Positions 40,790 through 49,332 of a stretch of DNA of 64,000 nucleotides are shown piece after piece; within the stretch, counting starts at the first letter, position 1; each line of letters begins with the position of its first letter. A model generated the notes under the pieces. It worked only from the letters and a program-made list of their open reading frames with translations. It had not been told where the DNA came from and did no database searches. Source of the stretch: Mycobacterium sp. OAS707. Its GTDB lineage: Bacteria; Actinomycetota; Actinomycetes; Mycobacteriales; Mycobacteriaceae. The stretch lies in the NCBI RefSeq assembly GCF_014873705.1, contig NZ_JADBDS010000006.1, positions 62,001 through 126,000 on the forward strand, in the 5' to 3' direction. Position numbers and translations under genes: made by a program.

Positions 40790-42294
40790 CCCGCTCGGAT
40801 CAGGTCTGCGGCCTTCTCGCCGATGAGCACGCTGGGCGCGTGGGTGTGGCCGCGGATGATTGTCGGCATCACCGACGCATCGGCGACCCGCAGCCCGTCC
40901 ACCCCGCGCACGCGTAGCTCAGGGTCGACGACGCTGGCGTCGTCGCTGCCCATCCGGCAGGTGCCAACCGGGTGATAAAGCGTGTGCGACAACGAGTTCA
41001 GTGCCGTTTCGAGCGTCTCGTCGTCGAGTACCCTCGCGCCCAGCGGCCTGGCGATCTTGCCGATGATGCCCTTGAGCGCGGCGGCCCTGGCGATATCGGC
41101 ACACATCCGCAACCCGGACATCAGCGCTGCACGGTCGGCGCCGTCGGCGTCGGTCAGGTACCGGGGGTCGATGATCGGCTTGTCTTTCGGATTCGCCGAC
41201 CGCAGGGTGATGGTGCCGCTGCTGTGCGGCTTGAGCAGGATCGGACCCATCACAACGGCATGGCGGTCGTAGGGATCGCCGAGCCCTTCCTCGAAGTACG
41301 GAGCGGGCGCGAAAATCAGCTCCAGATCTGGGTGTTCGAGGTCCGCGCGGCTCTTGGCGAAGCCGTAGGCCTCCCCGACGTTGGACGTGAGCATGCCGCG
41401 TCTGCGCGCAAAGTAGTTCACCAGTTCCAGCGGTTTCTCCGCCGTGAACAGAGTGTCGTTGGGCACGTCGAAACCAATCGGGACCACGAGATGGTCCAAC
41501 AGGTTCGTGCCGACACCGGGTGCCTCGGCCACCACGCCGATGCCGTGCTCGGTGAGCTGGTCGCCAGGCCCGATGCCGGACAGCATCAGCAACTGCGGGC
41601 TGTTGATCGCGCCGCCGCACAGCACCACCTCGCGGCGGGCCTTCACGACGCGGCGAGCACCCAGCTGCTCGAATTCCACACCGACTGCGCGCTTTCCGTC
41701 GAAGAGCACACGCGTCACGGTGGCCTCGGTGTGCAAGGTCAGGTTTCGCCGCCGCAGCGCCGGTTTGAGATACGCGTCGGCGGTGCTCCACCGCGCTCCC
41801 CTGCGCTGTGTGACGCGGGTTTCGATGAAACCCCTGTGACCGCACTCGCGCGCGGCTTCCAACCAGGCCGCCGTTGCGCTGCGTGGGCTGCGCTGCGGCG
41901 AGATGACGAGCGGTCCGCTTTCGATGCGCTGGAAGTACTTCTCGACAAACCCGTAGCTCCACTGCTCGCCAGCGTGCTCGGCCCACTCGTCGTAGTCCGC
42001 GGGAAAACCCCTGACCCACATCATCGCGTTCATCGATGATGAGCCGCCCAGCACTTTGCCTCGCGGCCAATAGATTTCGCGGCCGTCGAGTTCCTTCTGC
42101 GGTTCGGTCAGGTAATCCCAGTCCATGGCGCTGCGAAAGAGTTTCGCGAAACCGGCAGGGATGTGAATGAACTTGTCCTTGTCCCGCGGGCCAGCCTCGA
42201 GCACCACCACGGACACGGCCGGATCTGCGCTGAGCCTGTTGGCCACCACTGACCCGGCCGAGCCGGTCCCCACCACGATGTAGTCGGCATCCAC
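40786..42294 (-). CDS. GMC-family FAD oxidoreductase (Rv1279-like)
   Basis: A 502-residue glucose-methanol-choline oxidoreductase. The FAD dinucleotide fold is YIVVGTGSAGSVVANRLS, with EAGPRDKD and the GMC signature WPRGKVLGGSSSMNAMMWVRG. C-terminal catalytic block LYHPVGTCRMGSDDASVVDPELRVRGVDGLRVADASVMP contains the active-site His; a second His or Asn lies near RGHTHAPS. Members oxidise primary alcohols such as choline to aldehydes. It overlaps the convergent lyase stop by 4 bp. As recalled, its M. tuberculosis counterpart sits beside oppA, so the genes between are insertions in this lineage or losses there. Confidence 0.9.
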   Translation of the reverse strand: MDADYIVVGTGSAGSVVANRLSADPAVSVVVLEAGPRDKDKFIHIPAGFAKLFRSAMDWDYLTEPQKELDGREIYWPRGKVLGGSSSMNAMMWVRGFPADYDEWAEHAGEQWSYGFVEKYFQRIESGPLVISPQRSPRSATAAWLEAARECGHRGFIETRVTQRRGARWSTADAYLKPALRRRNLTLHTEATVTRVLFDGKRAVGVEFEQLGARRVVKARREVVLCGGAINSPQLLMLSGIGPGDQLTEHGIGVVAEAPGVGTNLLDHLVVPIGFDVPNDTLFTAEKPLELVNYFARRRGMLTSNVGEAYGFAKSRADLEHPDLELIFAPAPYFEEGLGDPYDRHAVVMGPILLKPHSSGTITLRSANPKDKPIIDPRYLTDADGADRAALMSGLRMCADIARAAALKGIIGKIARPLGARVLDDETLETALNSLSHTLYHPVGTCRMGSDDASVVDPELRVRGVDGLRVADASVMPTIIRGHTHAPSVLIGEKAADLIRAG

Positions 42295-42374
42295 CTGCCG
42301 GAGTCTATGAGTCCGCCAGTCGTTGCACGCTCAATTCGTCGGCTCAGGTGTGGCCGTGGCGTATTGCCGATGAC

Positions 42375-42409
42375 GTCAATTCAGCAACTCTTTCTGATGG
42401 CGAATTGAC
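42375..42409. promoter_or_regulatory. Inverted repeat upstream of the secreted Gly-rich protein
   Basis: GTCAATTC (42375-42382) and GAATTGAC (42402-42409) are perfect reverse complements separated by 19 bp, within the 208-bp gap between the GMC and secreted-protein genes. The arms are AT-richer than the surroundings. It may be a regulator site for either gene or a hairpin; no regulator is adjacent. Confidence 0.35.
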
Positions 42410-42502
42410 CGGAAATGCTGGCATAACGGGGCGAGGGGACTATTTTGGCAACCGTGATCGGGCTGTCTCACCCTACCCTCGCGAGCCGAAAGGGAGAAGT
42501 CG

Positions 42503-42853
42503 ATGAAGAATGCCACTCACAAGTTCGTCGCGGTTTGCATCGGGGCCCCTCTGATGGCTCTCATGGTCGCAGCCCCCACCGCGTTCGCCGCCCCGTGTGA
42601 TGCGTCGTGCGGCGTCGGCGGTGCATCCGGTGGCAACGGCGGTATCAAATCGGGCGGTAAAGCCAACGGCGGCCAGGTGGTTGGCCCGCGTGGCGGCACC
42701 TTCTCGGGCACTGTAGCCACCAATGGTCCCACCAGCTCGGGTCGCATCGTCACAGCGCCGGATTCTCAATTCGGCGCAGGCACGCTGAGCGGCAACTTCA
42801 CGACGTTGCCGGGGAAGGGTCATTGCACGGGCGGCTTGACTCAGTTCTGCTGA
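42503..42853 (+). CDS. Secreted glycine-rich protein
   Basis: A 116-residue exported protein with a clear signal peptide (MKNATHKFVAVCIGAPLMAL... ending AFAAPC). The low-complexity Gly/Ser/Thr mature chain carries two Cys near each end (PCDASCG and GHCTGGLTQFC). An AGGGAG ribosome site at 42490-42495 supports the ATG. The last 56 bp overlap, antisense, the MFS gene. No family is recognised; the paired terminal Cys suggest disulfides in the cell wall. Confidence 0.7.
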   Translation: MKNATHKFVAVCIGAPLMALMVAAPTAFAAPCDASCGVGGASGGNGGIKSGGKANGGQVVGPRGGTFSGTVATNGPTSSGRIVTAPDSQFGAGTLSGNFTTLPGKGHCTGGLTQFC

Positions 42854-44405
42854 CCGACAAGGCCGGCACCGCCTCGGCCTCGAGCAGCTCTGCGTGCGGT
42901 GCCCGGGCGGGAAGCAACCAGGCGACGACGATCGCGGCGCCCAGCGCGATTCCCGCGCTGACAAGCGAACCGACCTGCAGACCGTCGAGAAAAGCCGTGT
43001 TGACAGCGGCGCGGGCGTCGGGAATCAGCGGCTGCGGAAGCTGACCGATGACTCGTTGCGCGGCGGCCATCGACCGTTCCATTGTCGCGCGGGCATCGGC
43101 GGGCAGGTTGGCCAACGCCGGGCTGGCGGAAAGCCGACTCGAATAGATCGAGGCGAACACGCTGCCGACGATCGCGACGCCCAGCGTTCCACCGAGTTCA
43201 CGGGTGGTGTCGTTGACCGCCGAACCGACGCCGGCCTTGTCCGGGGACAGCGAGCCCATGATCGCCTCGGTGCCCGGCGCGGTGGTCAGGCCGAGGCCAC
43301 CGCCGAGAAGCACCATCTGCAAGGCGATTTCGAGGTACGGCGTAGCGGCGTCGGCTGTCGACGCCCACGCGAGTCCAGCCGCGAAGGTGGCCAACCCGCC
43401 TGCGACCACCGCAGTGGTGCCGGTCCTTTCGACAATGCGCGGACCGATGATGCTGGCGACCGCAATCGAGACGGCGACGGGCAGTAGCCGGACCCCGGCC
43501 TCAAATGCGCTGTAGCCCTTGATGAATTGGAAGTACTGGGTGATGACGAAAATGAACCCGAACAAGGTCAGAAACCCTGCGGTCACCGCCAGGCTGCCAC
43601 CGGAGAACCGCCTGTTGAAGAACACCGTCACGTCGAGCATCGGGTGCGGGGTGCGCCGCTCCCACAGCGCGAAAACCGCGAGCACTGCCACGGCACTCAC
43701 GAAGCCCGCGACGGTGTGCGTGCTGCCCCAGCCCCAGTTCGGCGCCTCGATGACGGCGTAGACCAGCGCAGTGATGCCGATGGAGGACAGCACCAGACCC
43801 GGCACATCGACCGGCGGTGCCGCGGGATCACGTGAGGTCGGGATGAACAGCACGCCGCCGATGATCGCCACCGCTGCCAGCGGCACGTTGACCATGAATA
43901 CCGAACCCCATGAGAAGTGCTCGAGCAGCCAACCACCGGAGATCGGCCCCGCGGCCACACCGACGCCGACCATGGCGGCCCACAGCCCGATCGCCTTCGC
44001 GCGCTTCACCGGTTCGGCGAAGATGTTGGTGATCAATGACAATGTGGTTGGGAAGATGACGGCGGCGCCGACGCCCATGGCTGCCCGCGAAGCGATCAGC
44101 GCATCGGCCGAGTTCACTTGTGCCGCAATGGCGGAGGTGACCGCGAACAGCGCGAGGCCGGCACTGAGCCAGCCGCGGCGACCGAAACGGTCGGACAGGC
44201 TGCCCGCCGACAGCATGAGCCCGGCCATCACGAGCGTGTAGGCATCGACGATCCATTGCAGCTGCGCGGTGTCGGCGTCCAAGTCCCGCGACAGAGTAGG
44301 TAGCGCAACGTTGACGATGGTGGCGTCCACGCTGATGACGAAGACGCTGAGGCAGATGAAGACGAGCGCGGCGACCGGGCGGTCTTTGAAGATTGGGGTG
44401 CTCAT
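42798..44405 (-). CDS. MFS drug exporter, DHA2 (14-helix) family
   Basis: A 535-residue proton-driven exporter with 14 predicted helices. Motif A is GSLSDRFGRRGWLSAGL, motif C is in GAAVIFPTTLSLITN to GVGVAAGPISGGWLLEHFSWGSVFMVNVP, and ISVDATIVNVALPTLSRDL is the DHA2 D1 motif in helix 1. Exports toxic or signalling compounds. ATG at 44405 (MSTPIFKDRPVAAL) is preferred over 44441, which would cover the operator. Divergent from the HxlR regulator at 44484, with an inverted repeat between, so HxlR-controlled efflux is likely. Confidence 0.9.
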   Translation of the reverse strand: MSTPIFKDRPVAALVFICLSVFVISVDATIVNVALPTLSRDLDADTAQLQWIVDAYTLVMAGLMLSAGSLSDRFGRRGWLSAGLALFAVTSAIAAQVNSADALIASRAAMGVGAAVIFPTTLSLITNIFAEPVKRAKAIGLWAAMVGVGVAAGPISGGWLLEHFSWGSVFMVNVPLAAVAIIGGVLFIPTSRDPAAPPVDVPGLVLSSIGITALVYAVIEAPNWGWGSTHTVAGFVSAVAVLAVFALWERRTPHPMLDVTVFFNRRFSGGSLAVTAGFLTLFGFIFVITQYFQFIKGYSAFEAGVRLLPVAVSIAVASIIGPRIVERTGTTAVVAGGLATFAAGLAWASTADAATPYLEIALQMVLLGGGLGLTTAPGTEAIMGSLSPDKAGVGSAVNDTTRELGGTLGVAIVGSVFASIYSSRLSASPALANLPADARATMERSMAAAQRVIGQLPQPLIPDARAAVNTAFLDGLQVGSLVSAGIALGAAIVVAWLLPARAPHAELLEAEAVPALSVSRTESSRPCNDPSPATS

Positions 44406-44426
44406 GGCCAGAACCGTAAACCTCTC

Positions 44427-44464
44427 AGACAAGTTTTTCAAGCGATAAGACCTATTACTTGTCT
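44427..44464. promoter_or_regulatory. Inverted repeat between MFS and HxlR genes
   Basis: AGACAAGT (44427-44434) and ACTTGTCT (44457-44464) form a perfect 8-bp inverted repeat with a 22-bp AT-rich spacer, inside the 78-bp gap between the divergent MFS and HxlR genes. It is the natural place for an HxlR dimer site controlling both promoters. Confidence 0.55.
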
Positions 44465-44483
44465 AAGTGGTAAGGTTATTCCC

Positions 44484-45143
44484 ATGCCACGGAGCTACCA
44501 GCAGAACTGCCCGATCGCCAAAGGCCTCGATGTGCTCGGCGAGCGCTGGACGCTGCTGATCCTGCGCGAGCTGATCGGTGGTCCTCGCCGCTATGGAGAT
44601 CTGCGCGGACAGCTGCCCGGGATCGCCACCAACCTGCTGGCCGACCGACTGCGCGAGCTGGAGGAGGCCGGTCTGGTCGATCGCGAGGAGTTGCCGCCGC
44701 CGGTCGCGCGGACGGTGTACACGCTGAGCCAGACGGGCTGGCGCAAGGTGCTGCCGGTGGTCAAGGCGATCGCGATGTTCGGCCTCGACATGGTCGTGCC
44801 GGATGCCTCCGCGCTGACGCCGCTCAACGGATTTCTCGCAGGCATCCTGCTCGGCATTGATTCCGGCAGCATCGGGGACGTGCGCGCGTCGTATCGCGTC
44901 GACATCGACAAGCGCAGGTTCGAGTTCGCCGTCGACCCCGCAGGCTTGAGCGCCCCACAGGGTTCGCCCGCCGTCACCGTGACGACGACGGCAGCCGACC
45001 TGATCTCCGCTCGGCTGGGCGCGACCGCGGCCGAGCGCAAGGCCGCTCTGCGGCGGATCAAGTTCGACGGGGACGCGGACGCCGTCGGCGACATGCGACG
45101 CGTGTTCGGCCTATCCGGCGACCCTGGTCTACAGGCGGCCTAG
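44484..45143 (+). CDS. HxlR-family transcriptional regulator
   Basis: A 219-residue regulator. The HxlR winged helix fills about 1-100: NCPIAKGLDVLGERWTLLILRELIGGPRRYGDLRGQLPGIATNLLADRLRELEEAGLVDRE, with the N-terminal Cys9 conserved in redox- or aldehyde-sensing members. A C-terminal SCP2-like domain of about 100 residues may bind lipid or ligand. Divergent from the MFS exporter gene and likely its regulator. Confidence 0.9.
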   Translation: MPRSYQQNCPIAKGLDVLGERWTLLILRELIGGPRRYGDLRGQLPGIATNLLADRLRELEEAGLVDREELPPPVARTVYTLSQTGWRKVLPVVKAIAMFGLDMVVPDASALTPLNGFLAGILLGIDSGSIGDVRASYRVDIDKRRFEFAVDPAGLSAPQGSPAVTVTTTAADLISARLGATAAERKAALRRIKFDGDADAVGDMRRVFGLSGDPGLQAA

Positions 45144-45157
45144 GTATTGGCGCGAGC

Positions 45158-45204
45158 GGCCAGTTATGACACAGTTTTTGCGAGATCCTGTGCCGCAAGT
45201 GGCC
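45158..45204. terminator. Bidirectional hairpin between convergent genes
   Basis: The segments 45158-45174 and 45188-45204 can pair at 13 of 17 positions (GGCCA...CACAG with CTGTG...TGGCC) around a 13-nt loop that contains a T-rich run. It sits between the stops of the HxlR gene (45143) and the DUF1326 gene (45224), where a shared terminator is expected. Confidence 0.5.
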
Positions 45205-45223
45205 ACTCGGCGGCGGACGGCAA

Positions 45224-45850
45224 CTAGGCGTTCGACCAGTCGAACTCGTAGAAGATCCAATTCGTGTCGGTGAAGTCCAGCCGAACACCTTCGGCCTCGA
45301 CCTGGAACGAGCCGATGCCGCATTCACCCTTCGTCCAGATGAACCCATCCGGCAGCACGATCTGTGCTTGATGCGGCTCACCGGTCACGGGGTTCTTGAA
45401 GCTGTCACCCGTGGCCCGGCCGAGGCCCTCGGCCGTCATCGTCACGGTCACGCCCTCACCGTCGAAACTGATCGGTGCCTTCGCAAGCCCGACGACCTCG
45501 TACGTCGTGCCGAGGATTCCCCATGGGTCGCCACCGAGTTGGCCGGTGTAAATCTGTGACAGACACTCGATCTGCTCGTCGGTGGTCTCCGGGGCGACGA
45601 TGAACACCGCCCTGCCGTTGCCGTCGTGAATCGCCTTCGGCCAGTCGATCACCGCGATCGCTTTCACACCGGAGAGGTCCACATCACCGCAAGAGCCCTC
45701 GAGGATGTGGTTACCGACCATCGCCCGGCAGCTGCCGTCGGCCGACGTCGGGAACCCGTGAAAGTTGCACCCGCACCCCGGCGCGCAGTTGCAGAACTCA
45801 TACCCGTGTCCCTTGAGGTACCAGCGAGTGCTTTGTTCGGTCGTTGTCAT
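45224..45850 (-). CDS. DUF1326-family protein
   Basis: A 208-residue cytoplasmic protein with a Cys-rich N-terminus (EFCNCAPGCGCNFHGFPTSADGSCRAM) suggestive of metal or Fe-S binding. A beta-rich body follows (VKAIAVIDWPKAIHDGNGRAVFIV, GDPWGILGTTYEVVGLAKAPISF). This is the DUF1326 pattern. ATG at 45850 begins the homologous region. The upstream gene is a DUF2182 membrane protein 14 bp away, a pairing seen repeatedly in bacteria as recalled. Function unknown. Confidence 0.85.
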   Translation of the reverse strand: MTTTEQSTRWYLKGHGYEFCNCAPGCGCNFHGFPTSADGSCRAMVGNHILEGSCGDVDLSGVKAIAVIDWPKAIHDGNGRAVFIVAPETTDEQIECLSQIYTGQLGGDPWGILGTTYEVVGLAKAPISFDGEGVTVTMTAEGLGRATGDSFKNPVTGEPHQAQIVLPDGFIWTKGECGIGSFQVEAEGVRLDFTDTNWIFYEFDWSNA

Positions 45851-45864
45851 GGCAAACCTTTCGA

Positions 45865-46641
45865 TCAGAGCAGGTAAGTAACAAAGTCGGGGCGCATCAA
45901 CAGCGTGGCACCCAGAATCACCAGCACCACTCCCGTCACCCGGGCAAGCTGTTCTCCGAACGGCGCGAGTTTCTCGAGCAGAATCAGCACCGCGAAAACC
46001 ACCATCCATACCAATTGCATTGCCCCGAAAGCGATCAGCAGCGCCATCAGCATCCAGCAGCATCCGATGCAGAACATGCCGTGCCGCATGCCTGCGACGA
46101 ACGCGCCCACCGGGCGATCCAGATGCTTGCCGTGGCGCATGAAGAACGACAGCGGCGATCGGCAGTGCCGCAGGCAAACCGATTTCAGTGGCGTCAGCTG
46201 ATACAAACCCGCGGCCAGCGCGACTCCGCCCGCGACGCGTGCGGCCCATGAGCTGCCCGTCATCAGCGGCTCATTCAAGCGACTCCACGCGAAGTACGCC
46301 GGAACGCCGACCAGTCCCCACAGCGCGATGTATCCGCCGACGAAGACGGCCACCGGCGCAGCCTGCCCGTTAGCGGCTGCCCTCGCGTAGAGGCGGACCA
46401 CCGGCAGCACCGCCGGGAACATCATCGCGGCCATCATCGCCACCCATGCGACCAGGAACGCGACGAATGACATGGCCGGCTGTTGCGCCATCGGCATGCC
46501 GTCCATCGACGTCTCGTCGCCGGCCATCTCACCGGCGGTGTAGGCCGACCACCACCAACCGAGTGCCGCGAGGATCAGCAGCCCAGCCTGCAACCAGATG
46601 TCGCGGTTGCCCGCTACCCCACGAACGTCGCTCGCACGCAA
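45865..46641 (-). CDS. DUF2182 predicted metal-binding integral membrane protein
   Basis: A 258-residue polytopic protein with about six helices and a Met/His/Cys-rich face: DETSMDGMPMAQQPAM, AWVAMMAAMMFPAVLP, VCLRHCRSPLSFFMRHGKH and GMRHGMFCIGCCWMLM. This matches DUF2182 (annotated as predicted metal-binding membrane proteins). The start is a TTG at 46641 preceded by GGGGG; no nearer ATG covers the first helix. In an operon with DUF1326 (14-bp gap). Metal transport or metal-dependent membrane chemistry is plausible, not shown. Confidence 0.82.
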   Translation of the reverse strand: MRASDVRGVAGNRDIWLQAGLLILAALGWWWSAYTAGEMAGDETSMDGMPMAQQPAMSFVAFLVAWVAMMAAMMFPAVLPVVRLYARAAANGQAAPVAVFVGGYIALWGLVGVPAYFAWSRLNEPLMTGSSWAARVAGGVALAAGLYQLTPLKSVCLRHCRSPLSFFMRHGKHLDRPVGAFVAGMRHGMFCIGCCWMLMALLIAFGAMQLVWMVVFAVLILLEKLAPFGEQLARVTGVVLVILGATLLMRPDFVTYLL

Positions 46642-46710
46642 GTCAGCCCCCCACGGCCGTCGTGTACCAACTATTGCACCGTTGGCGGGCCGGGGTAGCG
46701 GATTTGCCGG

Positions 46711-49332
46711 CTAGGCCGTGAGCTCGATGTGATGGGCCCCCGTCACGCTGGCGTAGCGCTCCGGACTGCAGGTCAACACGATCACCTGACCATCTCCGCC
46801 GACGGCGTCGAACACCGCGCCCATTTTGGTCAGCCGCTGCGGGTCGGTGAAACCGAGCGCGTCGTCGATGACCACCGGAACGCTGTCTTCCTTGGCCACC
46901 AACACCGCGCCAGCCAGTCGCGCGACGATGCCCATCTGTTCCTTGGCGCCGCCGGACAACGACTCGTACGGCACGGTGCGGCCCGCCAGTGTCCGGTTGC
47001 AGATGCGCAGCGCGCTGTCGATCTCGACTTCGAAGCTATCGCCAAACACGATGCGGCCCAACCGCTCCACCTGGTTTCGGAACGGGTCGACGTAACGCTG
47101 CCTGGTGGCGTCGCGGTGTCGCGCCATCACCGAGCGCAGCAGTTGCGCAGCACGGGCACGCCGATGCATACGCAAATACTCTGCCTCTGCGCGCTCGCGT
47201 TCGGTCTGTGCGGCATCGAGGTGACCCTTGCGGCCCTCGGTGCCGTAAACCTTGAGCTGCGTGGTCACCTCGCGTAGCGCCTCGGATGCTTCCTCGTGCC
47301 TGCTGTCCAGCGAGTCGGCCCGGCGAACCGCATCGCTGAGCGCGGCGCCGACGGTGTCCGGTGCACTCTTCGCCAATTCGGCGCCCAGTTCTGCGACGAG
47401 TCCTGTTGCGCGCCGGGCCGCCTCACCGTCGGCTTCTGCCTTGACCGCGAGCTCGTCGTCGGTAGCGAGCGATCGCAGATGAACCAACCGCTCCTGCGCT
47501 GCGCTGAGTTCGATTCGGGCCGCGGCGAGTTTTTCGCGGGCGACGTTGGCACGGGTGGTCTGCTCCCCCAATCGCTTCGCCGCGGCCTCGGCCACCTTGC
47601 GATGTGTTTCGCAGTCCGCCATGGCCTGCTTGTGCGCGACCACCGCGGCGTCGAGGTCGGCGCGGGCAGCCGTCGGGTCGTCCCACAGACTGAGGTCGGC
47701 GGGCTCACCAGCGCGCAATTCGGCTAGCCGCGTTCGCAATTGGTCGACGACGTCGTCACCTGTCAGCGCTTCGCACGTGGCGCTCAGTTTGGTATGCGCA
47801 GCAAGCAGTTCGCGGCGACGCTCATCCAGCAGGCGCGCGGCATCCACATCCGCGACCCGCGCCCGCGCCAATGCACCAGCGAGAACCTCTTGTGCCGCTT
47901 CGAGTTTGGTCTGTGAATCCGCCGCGGGAGTTCCGGGCACGACGCGGGCACGCAGCAACCCGGGCAGTTCGATGTCGGTCGGCGCGCCGACGTTTGCCGC
48001 CCAGCTGCCACCGGCCTCGAGGGAAACCGGCTCGCCCTCGACGCGGACCTCGACGTCGGCGATCGCGACGATTTCGATGTGGGCTGACGCGAGTTCGGCT
48101 TGACCCGCAGCCCGTTCGACCGCAATGGCCGCGGCTTCGATCGCCCGCATCGTGTCGTCTGTCAGCGCAATGTCCGCGAGCTCGCGGGCAACGCGGTCGA
48201 GCTCGCGGCGTGCGGCATCGAGCTTGGCAAGGCGGCCTTCGAGGCGGTCGGCCTCGTCCCGGGCGGATACGCGCTCGACGGCACGCCGGGCGACATCGAC
48301 CCGCGTCTGGGCCGCCTCGACTGCGGCACGCGCCTCCCCCGCTGCGGCCTCGGCGGCCTCCTGCACTTCGGCAGCGGTCGCGAGGTCCTCGACAGCCTCC
48401 GCCGCGGCGGCCTGCAGTTCGGTGGTCGCGGCGGTGCGCTGATCGATGTCTGCGCGCAGCCGCCGCCGTTCGGTGAGCGCGGCGACCGACGCGGTCATCG
48501 TGGCATCGGCTGCTGCGGCGACCACCTGGGCCTGCTTGAGCTGCTGGGTCAGCGCGGCGACGGCCTCCGCCGCTGCACGCGCCTCGGCGAGACGTTTCGC
48601 CGCCTCGGCCCGCTGCTCGGCCAGCACCGAAAGGCTCTCGGTCAGCGCGCCGTGCTTGCGCACCGCATCGTCGACCTCGGCCACCGCGGCCGCGCACCGG
48701 GCCACCTCGTCGTCGGCGTCGCGCAGCCGCTTGATGGCGGCGGCCCATTCGGCGGTCGGCCGGCCGGTCTGCGTGTAGTACCGCAGGTATTCGGCGTCGA
48801 TGCGGTCGATCAGCAGTCCATCCGTAGCGCCGGACGGCGCCTGCGTTTCGCCGGCGGCCGCATCCAGCGCGCGCGAGAGTGCGTCGCACCCTGACAGGTC
48901 CACCACCGCGGTGGAGGTCGCCTGCAGCACCCGTTGCGCCTGCCACAACTCCATGTCGACCGTCTCGTCGAGCAGCGCGAGGACCCGCTCGTGCGCCTCG
49001 TCGCCGGTGAGCTGCTCGCGGCGCGGCGCGAGCACCGTCAGCTGCGTCTCGCAACGTTTGTGAAACCGCTTGTGATAGACGAATCGATAAGGGCCGGTTG
49101 AGATTTCGGCGGTGATCTCGGCGCCGACGTCGGCGTGGGTCGGCTTGACCTGCTTGACGTCCTTCTTGTTCGACCGGTCCTTTGAGTTGATCAGCAGATC
49201 GAGCGCCTCGATCATCGACGACTTGCCGATCTCGTTGGCGCCGCTGACGACGACCACGCCGTGGTCGGGAAACTCGATCTCGCGGTGGGTGATGCCGCGG
49301 TAATTCGTCAGTACGAGCCGATGCAGTTTCAC
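46711..49332 (-). CDS. SbcC/Rad50-like AAA ATPase (Rv1278-like)
   Basis: An 873-residue SMC-type ATPase. The N-terminal P-loop half is MKLHRLVLTNYRGITHREIEF to VVVSGANEIGKSSMIEALDLLI. A very long Ala/Glu/Arg-rich coiled coil spans about 200-730 with an internal break, and the C-terminal half holds the signature YESLSGGAKEQMGIVARLAGAVL and Walker B VPVVIDDALGFTDPQR. The Walker B carries Asp-Asp rather than Asp-Glu. No CxxC zinc hook is seen in the coil centre, unlike Rad50. Overlaps its nuclease-like partner at 49329 by 4 bp. Probable role: DNA-end processing. Confidence 0.88.
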   Translation of the reverse strand: MKLHRLVLTNYRGITHREIEFPDHGVVVVSGANEIGKSSMIEALDLLINSKDRSNKKDVKQVKPTHADVGAEITAEISTGPYRFVYHKRFHKRCETQLTVLAPRREQLTGDEAHERVLALLDETVDMELWQAQRVLQATSTAVVDLSGCDALSRALDAAAGETQAPSGATDGLLIDRIDAEYLRYYTQTGRPTAEWAAAIKRLRDADDEVARCAAAVAEVDDAVRKHGALTESLSVLAEQRAEAAKRLAEARAAAEAVAALTQQLKQAQVVAAAADATMTASVAALTERRRLRADIDQRTAATTELQAAAAEAVEDLATAAEVQEAAEAAAGEARAAVEAAQTRVDVARRAVERVSARDEADRLEGRLAKLDAARRELDRVARELADIALTDDTMRAIEAAAIAVERAAGQAELASAHIEIVAIADVEVRVEGEPVSLEAGGSWAANVGAPTDIELPGLLRARVVPGTPAADSQTKLEAAQEVLAGALARARVADVDAARLLDERRRELLAAHTKLSATCEALTGDDVVDQLRTRLAELRAGEPADLSLWDDPTAARADLDAAVVAHKQAMADCETHRKVAEAAAKRLGEQTTRANVAREKLAAARIELSAAQERLVHLRSLATDDELAVKAEADGEAARRATGLVAELGAELAKSAPDTVGAALSDAVRRADSLDSRHEEASEALREVTTQLKVYGTEGRKGHLDAAQTERERAEAEYLRMHRRARAAQLLRSVMARHRDATRQRYVDPFRNQVERLGRIVFGDSFEVEIDSALRICNRTLAGRTVPYESLSGGAKEQMGIVARLAGAVLVAKEDSVPVVIDDALGFTDPQRLTKMGAVFDAVGGDGQVIVLTCSPERYASVTGAHHIELTA

